NCBI GenBank assembly: GCA_021904315.1 | Contig: CM038915.1 | Location: forward strand, 5,828,001-5,892,000 | Direction of reading: 5' to 3' | Length of the DNA: 64,000 bases | From: Sphagnum magellanicum | Taxonomy: Eukaryota; Streptophyta; Sphagnopsida; Sphagnales; Sphagnaceae | Part shown: positions 1 to 11,720 of the stretch, piece after piece | Numbering within the stretch: position 1 is the stretch's first letter | Layout of the letters: each line of letters begins with the position of its first letter | Notes under the pieces: model-generated | Databases searched by the model: none | Told to the model about the DNA's origin: nothing | The model's input: the letters and a program-made list of their open reading frames with translations, nothing else | Made by a program: the position numbers and the translations under genes

Positions 1-332
1 ATGAATTCTCATCATGAGTTTTTTCTTACATCAAACCCTACATTCATCCTTGCCCAAGTTCAGTCACATTGATTTTCACCTTGCTCAAGGTCAATAATCA
101 CAATCATCATCATTGCCCTTGCTTGCAATCACATTTAATGTGTTAAGTTAATTTTCCCTTCATAAAGGTGGGCGTTCAATCAAATTCAAATTTGTTTGTT
201 TATGTTCATTTCAGTAAGTAATCATTAACAAGTTCATGAAACTCATAGTTTGGTTCAAGGTGAAGGAGGAGCTAATTTATGAATTATTTTTACAAGGTGG
301 TCCTTGCAAGTTTTAATGGTGAGCAATACACA
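1..332. other. AT-rich intergenic DNA, nothing recognised
   Basis: No coding signal, RNA gene or clear repeat boundary is visible on either strand. The stretch ends at the CACTA-like terminus at 333. Confidence 0.5.
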
Positions 333-654
333 CACTACAAGAAATCATGTTTTTTTAAAAGTCCAACTTGACCAAATGTCCATTTTGACAGAAAAATTGG
401 TCATGGTGACTAGAGGAGATAGCTGGTGTTGAAGTGCATTACCAAATGAACTCGTTTATTTGACTAAAATGGTTTTTTTAACTACATGGTCAAATGTGAC
501 ATATGGTTCAAAATGACATAAAAGTGGACACAAATAGTTGAAAAGGACAAAATCAGCTCACCTTTGGTCAAAAGGGACAAAACTTTAATCAAATGAAACA
601 TCTGTTCCCTTAGATGGTCATGAGGATCACAGAATGGACCCATGGTTTGTAGTG
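333..654. mobile_element. Short CACTA-like non-autonomous element (MITE)
   Basis: The left end reads CACTACAAGAAATCATG. The right end, read on the minus strand, begins CACTACAAACCATG, which gives imperfect terminal inverted repeats starting CACTA as in En/Spm elements. The interior repeats short GGTCAAAANGGAC-like words in both orientations (360-590), like the subterminal repeats of this superfamily. Flanking trinucleotides (ACA left, TAG right) do not match, so no target duplication supports the limits. The 83-residue open frame on the minus strand lies inside it and shows no family resemblance. Confidence 0.5.
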
Positions 655-1014
655 TAGACGTTTTTTCTAATGGAATGTTAATGTAAATATTTAAGATAAT
701 TTGTTGTGAAATGTTAATGTATTCATTTAGCATAATTTATTATGAAATGTTAATGTGACATTTAGGATAATTTCTTCTAAAATGCCAATGTAAATATTTA
801 GGATATTTTCAAGTGTGGAGGGTAATTACAAGCTAAAATGTTCATAAAATCGTGTACAAGGGCAATTTTTTCTACACCCCTTCAAGTTCAAATGCTTAGA
901 TGATAAATTTGTGCACATGTGGGTAGGTGCACAAATAGGTGGACCAATTTGCCATAGCTCCAAAGTCCTCATTTATTCAAAATTTTAGTCAGATTTTGGA
1001 AATTATAACTAGTT
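655..1014. other. AT-rich intergenic DNA with one arm of a long inverted repeat
   Basis: No gene is visible. Positions 905-957 are an imperfect reverse complement of 5092-5165 (shared words such as GTCCACCYATTTGTGCA). Confidence 0.4.
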
Positions 1015-1795
1015 GGGTCAAAATGAAATTAAAGGAGCCACAAGCGTTACATTACATTACTCATACATGTCCTTTTCCCCCAAAATAACTTTTCACAAGA
1101 ATAAATTATTGAATTATTATTTTTGCAATTTGTTATCAAAATGATTATAATTGCCCCAATAAGTCAATTTTTTTCTTAATCATTTTTAAACAAATATGAA
1201 TTTGTAAAAATGTAAAGATTCCTCGCAAATTTTTTTGTTTCATCTTGAAAAACGATGACAATTTGAAATCATGCCAAAAAACCTTAATTTTTTTAAGTTG
1301 AATTTAATGTAATATAAATGACAACTTTGTTTAATACATCATGTACATTATACCCCATTTATATGTGGTAAAACACTCTTAAAATTTTAAAATTTTGAAT
1401 TTTCAAATGTGCATACTTTGAATTTTCAAAGTTTTAGAATTCCACATTTTTTTAATTGTGAATGTTTTTTTAATGTGTCTAATAAGTTTTAGTTTTCATC
1501 TCATTTTTTTACCATCAATTTAATATTATATGAGTCCTTTGAAAGTCCTTTGTAAAAATGTCTTTTGTTAATGACAAGAATTTTCATTTTCAAAAGTCCT
1601 TAACTAAACAAAAAAATTTAATTGGATCAAATGGATTTTAAATTTGAGTTTCTTGACATTCATGTGTTAAAAATGAATAATGTGTCATGAATACCATGGT
1701 TTCAAATGGCCAAAAAAAAAATGATCTCTAATTTTTTATATGACAAAATCTAACATCTAACACCTTTTGTGACTCCTTTGATCTCAATTTGACCC
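1015..1795. mobile_element. TIR element of the GGGTGAAA family (MITE-like)
   Basis: The left end begins GGGTCAAAATGAAATTAAAG and is followed by GAGCCACAAG. The reverse complement of the right end begins GGGTCAAATTGAGATCAAAG and is followed by GAGTCACAAA. Length, about 781 bp, fits the other members in this window (611-796 bp). The flanking tetranucleotides AGTT and AATT match at 3 of 4 positions, so this may be an old copy. The AT-rich interior holds no coding sequence. Confidence 0.6.
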
Positions 1796-4351
1796 AATTT
1801 ACATTGACTTTCTCCATATTTTTTCCATGTCATTAATGTATTGTCTAGAGTTACTATTTATTTAAGCATGTAAGGAAAATTACCATAGAACACCTCTTCC
1901 TCCAATATGTTATGGGCTCAGAAAAAAGTCACAACGCCAAAACATGTTTTTCATGACTTGAACATTTATGACTAATGTCCTAATCTAGTCATGTAGCCAT
2001 ATGTCTTTAATCATATACTTTTACTCAAATTTGTGACTACATTGCAATTGCATTATGACTACATGACTAAATTAGAACTATTTTGTGACTACATTACGAC
2101 TACATGACGAGCCTATATACATTACTAACCTACTTAGGTTAATAGTTTAACTAGGTGTTACCTACCTACTAGCTATTTACTAGCTACCTATAAAGTAGCT
2201 AGTACCTATGGGCTAGTACTACCTAACTTATCTACCTACCTAATTACCTATTACGTACTTATTCAAAATTACCATAAATGGCCTTGATATTATGGTTACA
2301 CTATTTAGTGTATATTTTGAATATATTAAAATTTTATGTAAGATATTTACCAAATATATCATGCCCATATTACAAGTTTATCCACACCATTTTATTATAC
2401 TTCTTAAAATTATTACAAATGACTTTTTTTTATTAATATATCTATTTATATTAATTACATATAATAAAAAACTAAATTTAAAAATTATCTTTGACCAAAT
2501 TTTTTTAATGGTAATATTTTATTACATAATGATCATAATGATGATGATATTAGAATGGTAGGAAAAATAATTATATTATTACTGAAATAATTATTTAAAA
2601 TCTAATATCTTATTATTAAATTATTAAATTATTTTCAAATCATTAATGTACTTATTAAGACTTAATTTTTATTTATTAAAAATTTAAAAATTAATTATAA
2701 TAAATTATAATAGCTCTAACAAAAAACATTATCATATATAATAATAATAATAAAATAACTAACCTAGGTTAGCTACAAATTATATTATTATTATTATAAG
2801 TAATCAATTATGAAATATTAGTATATTATAATAATTACCAGGAAATATTAATATATAATTTTAAGTTTTTATATTTCAATTTTATAATGAATATTTATTA
2901 ATTATTAATTATTCAATGATTATAATCAATTACTGATATATAATTTTTTCCAGTTTTATTATTTTATACTAATTACTGTAATAGTTAGAATGGAAATCTA
3001 ATAAAATATTATACAAATGTGGAAATTGTTTTTGAAGAAAAAATAAAAATATTAAAAATTTATTGTGATAGTTCATAAATAGCTATAATGAATGAAGTAA
3101 TAATATGAATAATAAAAATAAAATAGTTAACCTTGGTTACCGACTAGCTTCAATAATTATTGAATTAATGTTATTTTTACTATTAAATATTTACATTTAT
3201 ATTTATTATTAACTATAAAAATGAAAATAATTATGGGAATAATTATAATAAAATAGTTAGCCTAGGCTAGGCTTTAATTATATTATTAAACTAAAAACAT
3301 TAATACTCAATATTTATAATTAATAGTTAATAATTATTAAATTACTGAATATTTCATTTATTATATTAATATATTTGGTTACTAAATAGTAATTAACTAG
3401 TTATTAATAATTATCTAATTATTAAAATATTAGCCAATTACTAGTTAATTAAATTGGTCAATAGATCATTATAGTTAATATATAATTAAAATTATATATT
3501 ACTACTATGTATCTAACTAATAAATTAAGTAATATTAAATAATAACTAATAATATAACAAATTGAATAATCAAAATATATTGATGATTATTATTATAAAT
3601 AATTAGTCACAAACGACTTGCAACTAAAAAGTTGATCCTATATGTTTTGACTTTTATTATGATCTTGAAAAGTATATTAACAATGTGTTTTGTCTCACAT
3701 TTTCATATTTTTAAAAATGAGAATATGGGATGAACCAATAGAAACGACTTAACTCAAAATAAAATATAAATATTCATTTACTTACACCTAATTACCTACT
3801 TCCCGAACTTACTTACTTACTTTTCTACCTACCTACCTACCTAAGTAGGTATTTGGCTTAAGTAAGTAAATAGGTCCTATCTAGATAGGTGTTTAGCCTA
3901 GATGGGTAGGTAGGTACTTAGTTCAACCTACATACCTAAATATTAATTTGAATTCAATTTGGACAAATTCAATTAATATGCCATGTGGAAAAAATTTATT
4001 ACACCATGTCTCATAATCTAAACCATCCAAACATAAAAATTAAATGTTCTAGATTATTTCAAAATAATAAAAAAATAATTATTAAAAATTAGGACATGTG
4101 GCAACACATAACTTGTTCCCATTGTTCACAAAAATTCGCATCTTAATTATAAACGACAATATGTATATGATCGGTCAAAGGATGAAGGCGTATTTTGTTG
4201 ATTTTTTTTTCATCCAAAATTTGTTGTTGTTTGTAACTAGTGTTAATGCGATTTGTCCAACGCAACTATTAAAATTTTAGTTGCAAATGTTGTTTGCAAC
4301 TAAAAATTAGTCGCAGGGACCAAATGCAAAATGGTCATTTTTCTACTAGTG
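1796..4351. repeat. Very AT-rich repeat block with CTAC/TAGG tracts and a CACTA-like right end
   Basis: Positions 2100-2260 and 3780-3935 are rich in CTAC/TAGG words. Between them the sequence is almost pure A and T. The block ends at 4351 with GGTCATTTTTCTACTAGTG, whose reverse complement starts CACTAGTAGAAAAATGACC, a typical CACTA-transposon terminus. It is preceded by TTGCAACTAAAA repeats (4270-4310). No matching left end was found, so element limits are unknown. No coding sequence is visible. Confidence 0.5.
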
Positions 4352-7300
4352 TTAGTTTGCTAATTAAATTAGCCTACATTCCTAGCTAGGCTAAGGCATA
4401 CATTCCTAGCTAGGCTAAGGTTTACATTCCTAACATATAAGTTGGGTTTTTAGCCTCTATACCATGTGTTTACATGCCATGTGTCCACATGGCATGGGTG
4501 AAAATTAAAACATATTTATTTCATATTTAATGAATTATATCTAACGGCCATAATTTATGGATCTCATCAAGCACTAATGACCTCCATGACTTTATAGTCA
4601 CAAAAATCATAGTTGTAAATTGTTTTGCAACTAAATCACACTAGCGATTAAATGTCTTAAACAACATGTCCTTTTCGACTACATAATCATGTAATCATAA
4701 ATGTCTTCCATGACTAACAACCTAGTTATAAATCAAGTCACAAAAGACAATTTTTATTATAATGAATGTTTTTAATTAGCCCATTCAAAAATCCATAAGT
4801 ATCATTTGAGAATTTATTTTATTTTATTTTTGACCTTTAGCTTTTTTTATTTTGATATCTTACTAATTTCAAGTCCTTAACACACATCCCATCAATCAAT
4901 GGACCGTATCATAATCCATAAAAAATTTGCAGTCAAAGTCCATGAATTTTGAGTTCAAAAGTTTGTGGTTTTTATGATTTTTAAAAATTTGTAAAGTGAT
5001 TTGGTGCATCATGTAGATATTCAAGTTAAGATCTTTAAACCAAATTCATTTTAATAAATTTCAAGATCTATAAAGCAACATGGGCATTGCATATGGCAAC
5101 CACAAGGCAAAATTGGCTTATGTGACACCCAAATTAGTCCACCCATTTGTGCATGCACCCACCCATACATATATTAAAATATATTTTGATCTCAATATAT
5201 TGAATAACCATAGTTATTAAAGAAACAAATATACATCAAAATGATTAAATACAATCTTTGGGGGACTTTTTCATCTATAAAACTAAAAGTGAAACTATCT
5301 TACCAAATTATGCATATTGACTCACTAAATTAAAAAATCCTCAATGATCACCATTTATATTTCTCAAAATTCAATGACATGTTGATGAACCATTAATGGA
5401 AGTTTCCATGCCATTTCATAACATGAAATATACTTTTAATGGACTTCTGAAAGTCACAAAATGCACCAATTTTGTAAAGTCCATTTTGAAATGAAAATGA
5501 ATCTTTTAAATTCATGAACAATGATTATATACATAAGCAAAATAGTGGCCCTAGGTCAATTTTTAAAAATTAAATGTGGTTTAGGCATAAACAACAATGT
5601 CACATTTCTTGAGATCAAAATACACTACAAAAATGTGCTCATTGAAACAAATGCAACATGGCCCAAGAATTGTAATGAGGAGCATTGGGAAAATATGAAA
5701 CGTCTCAATGCCTTAGAGGCAAAACAAGATCATAGTATGTGGGCAAGCTATTCTTATCGTGGTGGAGAAAAGGGGGTAGCAAGAAGCTGATTGGTGAGAT
5801 CACTTCTTGACATCTATTGTTAAACAAATAGGAGATCTACTCAAGTGCAAACATAAATCTTTATTGAAAGGAAACTACAACATAATGCTCACAACACAAA
5901 ACACAACATCAAGAACTCTCCAAGGTTCTTGTCACAAGAAATACACAAACTTGTGTAATGAAGAAAAGAAAAACAAACCATCAACACCAAGGTATTTAAC
6001 TACAAGACCAAACCACAAAAAACCAAACTAAAATAAGTAAAGAAAGTAATTCAACCTTGTGAAAGTAACCTAGTTACTTTCCTACTCCAGTAACTAATGA
6101 AACTTAACTAGTTGAGCTTGAATTCTTAACATCTATGTCCTTACATTTTTCATTTAATTTATTGGAATGGGGGTTTCAAATTTTATTTTGACTAGATGGC
6201 AAACAACATTATGAGGTCTACTAGTTTTGGTTGAACTTTGACAAATATGCATTTTGTACATGTAGGCTAAGGTTACATTGAGGGGAATGGGTGAACTAAG
6301 GTTATTTATTGCTTGGTTTCTAATAGCCCAATACCCTTACATGTAGGACACATAAGATTATTCATCCCTTGATAGTTGTATAGGGCTCCCAAGCTTGTCC
6401 CTTCATAGAAGATAAATTATTCTAATTCCAAATATGCTACATGTGTAATATTGTAAGCGTGTGCTACATTTAAACATTTTTTGCATGTATTATTGAAGCA
6501 ATATAAGTCCATTTTGGTTCCAAGATGTTGGCAATTAATTGATGGGTTTTGTTTCTTTATTTTATATAGCTTGTGTTTCCAATTTTGGCTCCAAGGCAAG
6601 GAATTATGTGTTTTTTGTAGGAAGATGAATTGGGACAACCCCCTACAGTAATCAAGATAAATGTGGACCTCGTAAAAAAGAACTTGGCACTGCTAAACCT
6701 ACACCTTCACATTCAAAAAATTTGTGTTCTCTGTCCATCAACATGGTGATAACACATCCAATCCTTAGGCTCCCAATAGATTACATCTTTTTTGAATGTT
6801 AGTTTTCCTAGTTTAAAACCTATTGTTGCTCAAAGCCTACCTCCTCCAACCCTATGCATGCATGCACATGGTTTACACCATTTTTCTTAACATGGCATGA
6901 ATGCTTGAGTATGTGCAGACATGTTCAACTACTAAGAACCACAAAGTAACTGAATGCAACACATGAAATGGAGGTGATGCAAGTGGTTGGTTGAATAGGC
7001 TTAGTGTTTTAGAAGGGATGATGGCATAGATTGTTGCTATTGTGTCCAAAATATAACTCTTATAGTTGTAGAGAAAGCAAGAGGTGAAAAGTAGATTCCA
7101 AATTGTGTAACATTTCCAATGAAAACACCTTCTAACTTGGGAAAAACCTATGAAGGTAACATACTCCCCACTAAAACTATTCCCCTATAGATATCCTCCA
7201 TTGTGTTGAGGTATGTTTAATTGAAACACTAGGTCAATTATCCATGCACTTGAACCAATTATTCAATGTACTTCCAAATAGGTTTGTTACATTATGTGGG

Positions 7301-8171
7301 CTTCCCATTTTTATTTTTATTTTTGTGCATCATGGACAAGATATAGTCGGTGCCTTCTAAAATTACTTTCATGGATAAGATGTAGTTAATCTTATGCTTT
7401 TTAATTGCCCTTGACTCACATAATTCATTTGGGATACCTTCACATTCTATTCACATATGTTAGCTCATAAGTCTAGAACTAGTTCTTGTTTTGGGAATCC
7501 CATATTTTGTGAACACTTTGCATTTTGTAGAACGTGCAAGTTGAAAGTAATGCCACTAGACCATCTAAATCCACTTCTGAGGTTGCAAATGCCTCATTGG
7601 AATATTAAGATGTTCATCACACATAGGCAAGGAAATACTATCATTGGCATTTTCATTGGATTTCCATTTTGCATTATTAACTAGGAATAAGATCATGTAC
7701 ATCTTGTCCAGCATCAAAGGGAATATAAACTTGTAGAACATATATTCTCATGTGTTCAATAACATTCAAAATATTTAAGCTTTAAATGCATGACTTTTGT
7801 TGTCCATTATGCATTTGTTTCTATGTATAGGGTCAAATTGAGTCCATGAGCCATCATGATTATTTTGGAACTTGGATGCACAAGGAGACCCAAAATATGG
7901 CAAGTGGGGGGCATGACAGGTCAAAAACGACAAAGTAGCAAATTGAAAAATCCAAGTAACATCACAAAAGTACAAAAGTGTAAACTTTGATCTCCTTTTA
8001 GAAAGACCATGTTAGTGATAGAGGTGGGGTTGGCCATCCATTTTGGTGTTAGTCTTGACTTTAGATTAGATGAAATTATGGGTAATTTGGAAATGGAAGA
8101 CGTGTTGCAATGCTTAAAGCTTTGAATGAGAATCTTGTTTCCTTCCACTTCATCCTCATTTAATATCTTAT
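4352..8171. other. Intergenic DNA without a recognisable gene
   Basis: The region is AT-rich. An open frame at 5521-5790 (89 codons, plus) ends in SMWASYSYRGGEKG and is not recognised; it lacks a start context and any continuation. Positions 4400-4430 repeat TACATTCCTAGCTAGGCTAA twice. Positions 5092-5165 are the right arm of the inverted repeat whose left arm is at 905-957. Nothing else is supportable. Confidence 0.4.
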
Positions 8172-9387
8172 GGGTGAAAGCATGGTTAAGTAGTCACAAT
8201 CACACTTATAGCATACACATGAAAAGCCCTATTCAAAACTTCTTCAACTTTCATTACATATGAAACAATGGTGCATTCCATTGAGTTTTTGGTAAGTTAT
8301 ACATAAAATATGAGGAATTTTAATATAATAAAAATGGATGAAAAGTATGCTCTAAAAGGTAAAATCGCAATCAAAGGAGCCACCCAAGTGAATGGACTTT
8401 CTTTAAAATGGCATTTTTATATGTTTGAAAGATAAAAAAGGAAGCATAATAGATTGGATTGTTATTATTTTTTGGGGAATATTTTCCAATAATTGCAAAG
8501 TTTACATGCTCAAAGCTTGACATAAATAAATAAATAATTTGCATGTTCAAACTGCTCAAACCTCAAGAATGGATAGTCCTTTTTTTTTTTCAAATATCCT
8601 TTTTTTCTACCAAATGCGCACCATTCCTTTTGAAAATTGGAAAGGATTTTTACATTGATGATTAGAAAGGTAAAAGGACTTGAACTAATGAAATTTTTTT
8701 TATAGCCCATTTGAGCACATTTGGCTCAAAAGTGTTTTTGACCTTGAAAATTATGGATTTTGAAATGTGACTTTAACAAAAGTTGTTCATATATATGTGA
8801 TAGAGGGCATGAATGCATAATATACATGATATAAAATCAATTTGTAATCAAATTTTATTTATATTTAAAATGCAATGTTAGATGGGGTATTTGAAATACA
8901 AAAATTTAAATTATAAACCAATGCAAAAATGACATGTGTAGTCCTTGGAAAAATACTTTTACTTTGGCACCCCTGGCTCCTTTAATCGTGATTTCACCTT
9001 AAATTAATCGGGTTTTCAAAATCTCCAACATACTTTTATATGAGAACTTTGATGATTATGATTATGATATGAAATTTTTTTTAACACATTGATACATATT
9101 GAAAGTAGGAAAATTCCAATTACAATTGTACTTTCATCATATTTTCATATACTTGAAATATAAGCATGATACCTACTTTCTTATACTTGTATATTTTTTA
9201 ATGTACTTAAATGCATATTAAAACATGAAATTATTCAATATTATGCAATGAAGTCATAGATCTTCCTCTTATTATTCATTAAAGTAAAAAATATTCATGG
9301 GTTCAATGTATTAAGTTTTAATTTATGCATATTTTCCACCCAAAAAAAAGGTATTTTTCATTGGCATACTCTACCATGCTTTCACCC
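8172..9387. mobile_element. GGGTGAAA-family TIR element, outer copy of a nested pair
   Basis: The left end GGGTGAAAGCATGGT is matched perfectly over 15 bases by the reverse complement of the right end at 9373-9387. Flanking tetranucleotides are TTAT and TTAA (3 of 4). A second element of the same family (8357-8999) sits inside. Without it the outer copy is about 570 bp, close to its relatives. The interior is non-coding. Confidence 0.7.
8357..8999. mobile_element. GGGTGAAA-family TIR element, inner copy with TAAA target duplication
   Basis: Left TIR AGGTAAAATCGCAATCAAAG then GAGCCA; the reverse complement of the right end reads AGGTGAAATCACGATTAAAG then GAGCCA. Both flanks carry the tetranucleotide TAAA (8353-8356 and 9000-9003), a 4-bp target-site duplication. 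It is 643 bp long and non-coding, and lies within the related element 8172-9387, so it is the younger of the two. Confidence 0.75.
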
Positions 9388-11265
9388 TTAAACAATGTGT
9401 ACTTGTCATGGTATCGAATAACAACAACATTAAAAATGCCTTGTTTGGTTCCCCCCTTTCATAAATTGGGTAAAAGAATGCTAGGGTGGTTAATTTTCAA
9501 CAAATCACAATCCCTTTTGAAAGTCCTTGGTTTTAAAAAATGGCACACATCCAAATGGGTTAAAAACTTGGTTCATTGTACAAACCTATATACACACATG
9601 GGATTGTGAGTGTAGAAGAACATGCATAAGTTTTTTCTGAATTTCCATATTTTTGCCTTGTAGAAAAAAAATCATTTTTTTAGCAATGGAGATAGTTTTT
9701 TTACTCTAAATTTTCAAGTTTATTAATTATCTACGTATTGCCAACAAACGAATTTTTTGACTGACTCTGTACTTTTCAAAGCACTTGAGTTTTCTTGATT
9801 GTGAGTTAAGTAACTTGTAATTTTGTGGGGAAAATGATAGAACCTTTTTCACAATTTATACTTTCTTAACACCTCCACCTCCTCATGCTTTCAAAAGAAA
9901 AGTGAAATTTGAACCAAGCTTGAAGGCTAGTTCCAAACCTTTAGGGTTTGCTACTCCTTTGTACACTAAACCTCCTGAAATCGGAGATGGTGGTCCCATT
10001 ACGCAAAAGGAGTTTGCAAAGGTTTGCTCTTTGTGCAACATGCATGAGTCTAAAACACATCAGGATTCCACAAGATATATCAATAGAAGTGGCTAAGTAT
10101 TTTGGACCCATTGTTAAACAAGAATGGTCATAGCTACATTTCTAGCCAGGATCTTATGTTGATTAAGAAAGTTGAAAAGTTGTGGATGGTCATTCAACAA
10201 AAGCATTGTGTTCCTACTACATGAGTGGTTTCTTTGGGCTTTACTAGAGGGGTAGCTATGTAGATGGCAAAGAAGTAAATGAATTAGGCTTTATATGCAA
10301 AATGGACAAACCATGAACAATAATGATGGAGAAGGGGTGTGTTAAAAATCTTCAGTGATGTTGAAGAGGAGAAAGAGGTTACAAATGACGTAGATCCTCA
10401 TCCAAGTAGCGATTTCATAGAACCATCATATGTGTTAGAAGAGGTTTCACGGTATTTGGAATTTGTAAACAATTTGGTTTTTGAGCTTGAAGTTTAGGAG
10501 GTCTTGCAAAAGGTGTTCATGATAATGTGTAGAAGGTGAATATGTGGGCCCAAGGCCAATGGATGATTGGATTAATAACTTGAAGCTAGCAAATGAAAAG
10601 CTCAACATTTTGGTTTTGGTGTTGGACATAGCAATTTTGGAGTTGGAGAAATTAGAGAAGACTAAGGGTGGTAGTGATGAATTGTGAAAGGAAGTGGAAG
10701 GGTTGCAAAAGAGGGTGGACTACCAAAATTGTCAAATAGAAGATTATCATGAAAGAACTCTGCAAAAATAAAAAAGCCAGGAAGTGCTACAATTTCAAAT
10801 TGCACTTTGGTGAAAAATTCAACTACAAGACCAAGGCACCAACCCATGCACATAATATCTTCCAAAGGTACGATTTTCAACTTTTAGACTTGTTTCTCAA
10901 ATTTTGAATGCATTGTAATTTCAACAGTCTTCATATTCATTCCCAATCGTTTATTGGATTTTGCCACAACATTCCATTCTATAATAGTAAGTTTGAAGAT
11001 GGTGTTTCTTTTCTAGTTGATTTTGCAATCTATGTTGTTTCCACAATAGTCCATTAATATGGCTACAAGTTTGGAAAAGGTGTTTGATATGTTGTTTATT
11101 CATTTGAGTCCCACTGTTTCTTTTCTACATCCATAAATCCATAGACAATAATCTATATTCCATGGAAGTCTTCATGATTTTTTTATCACTCCATATATCT
11201 GCATTATGTTATACATTATTGTCCATTTGAATCCATGGAGATAGTGGGCTTGGATGTAATTTTGT
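9388..11265. other. Intergenic DNA with possible decayed coding fragments
   Basis: The open frame at 9902-10096 (plus; contains KPPEIGDGGPITQKEFAKVC) looks protein-like in composition but stops after 64 codons. The following sequence to about 10900 has scattered short frames with many stops. I cannot assign a family; old transposon coding DNA is possible but unproven. Confidence 0.3.
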
Positions 11266-11394
11266 AGACAATCTTTTATTTGTCCCTACTAGTGCACATG
11301 AGTCCTTATTATTGATATTACACATGCTTAATTGTCCATCATATATGTGTATAAGTCCTTAATACTTCATCAATATTCACAACAATACCTTACA

Positions 11395-11720
11395 TCTATG
11401 TTATTATTCCATTGGTTTTCCCTAGCATTACACAATTTTATAGTTTGTGCCCATAGAAGTGCATATGCAGTCCTTAACATTCCAATAAGTTGTAGTGTCC
11501 ACAAAAGTCCATATGAGTCCACATAATGCCTTCTTTGTCCCAAAAAACCATTTAAACTTACCTTCCATTTGTTGTTATGTACTCCATTAATTCTCCCTAA
11601 CATTGTCCAATTTTGTAGTTTGTGTCCATAAAAGTGCATATGTAATCCCCAACATTCCAATAAATTCTAGTGTTCACAAAAGTCCATATGAGTCCACATA
11701 ATGTTTTCTTTGTACTTATA
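11395..11720. repeat. Tandem duplication, 175-bp unit, two copies
   Basis: The segments from about 11395 and about 11570 align at an offset of 175 bp; the word TAGTTTGTG occurs at 11441 and 11616. Both share CCATAGAAGTGCATATG-like text and end in CCATATGAGTCCACATAATG. The shorter motif CATATGAGTCC/CATGAGTCC recurs from 11290 onward. The open frames here on both strands are by-products of the repeat. Confidence 0.75.
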
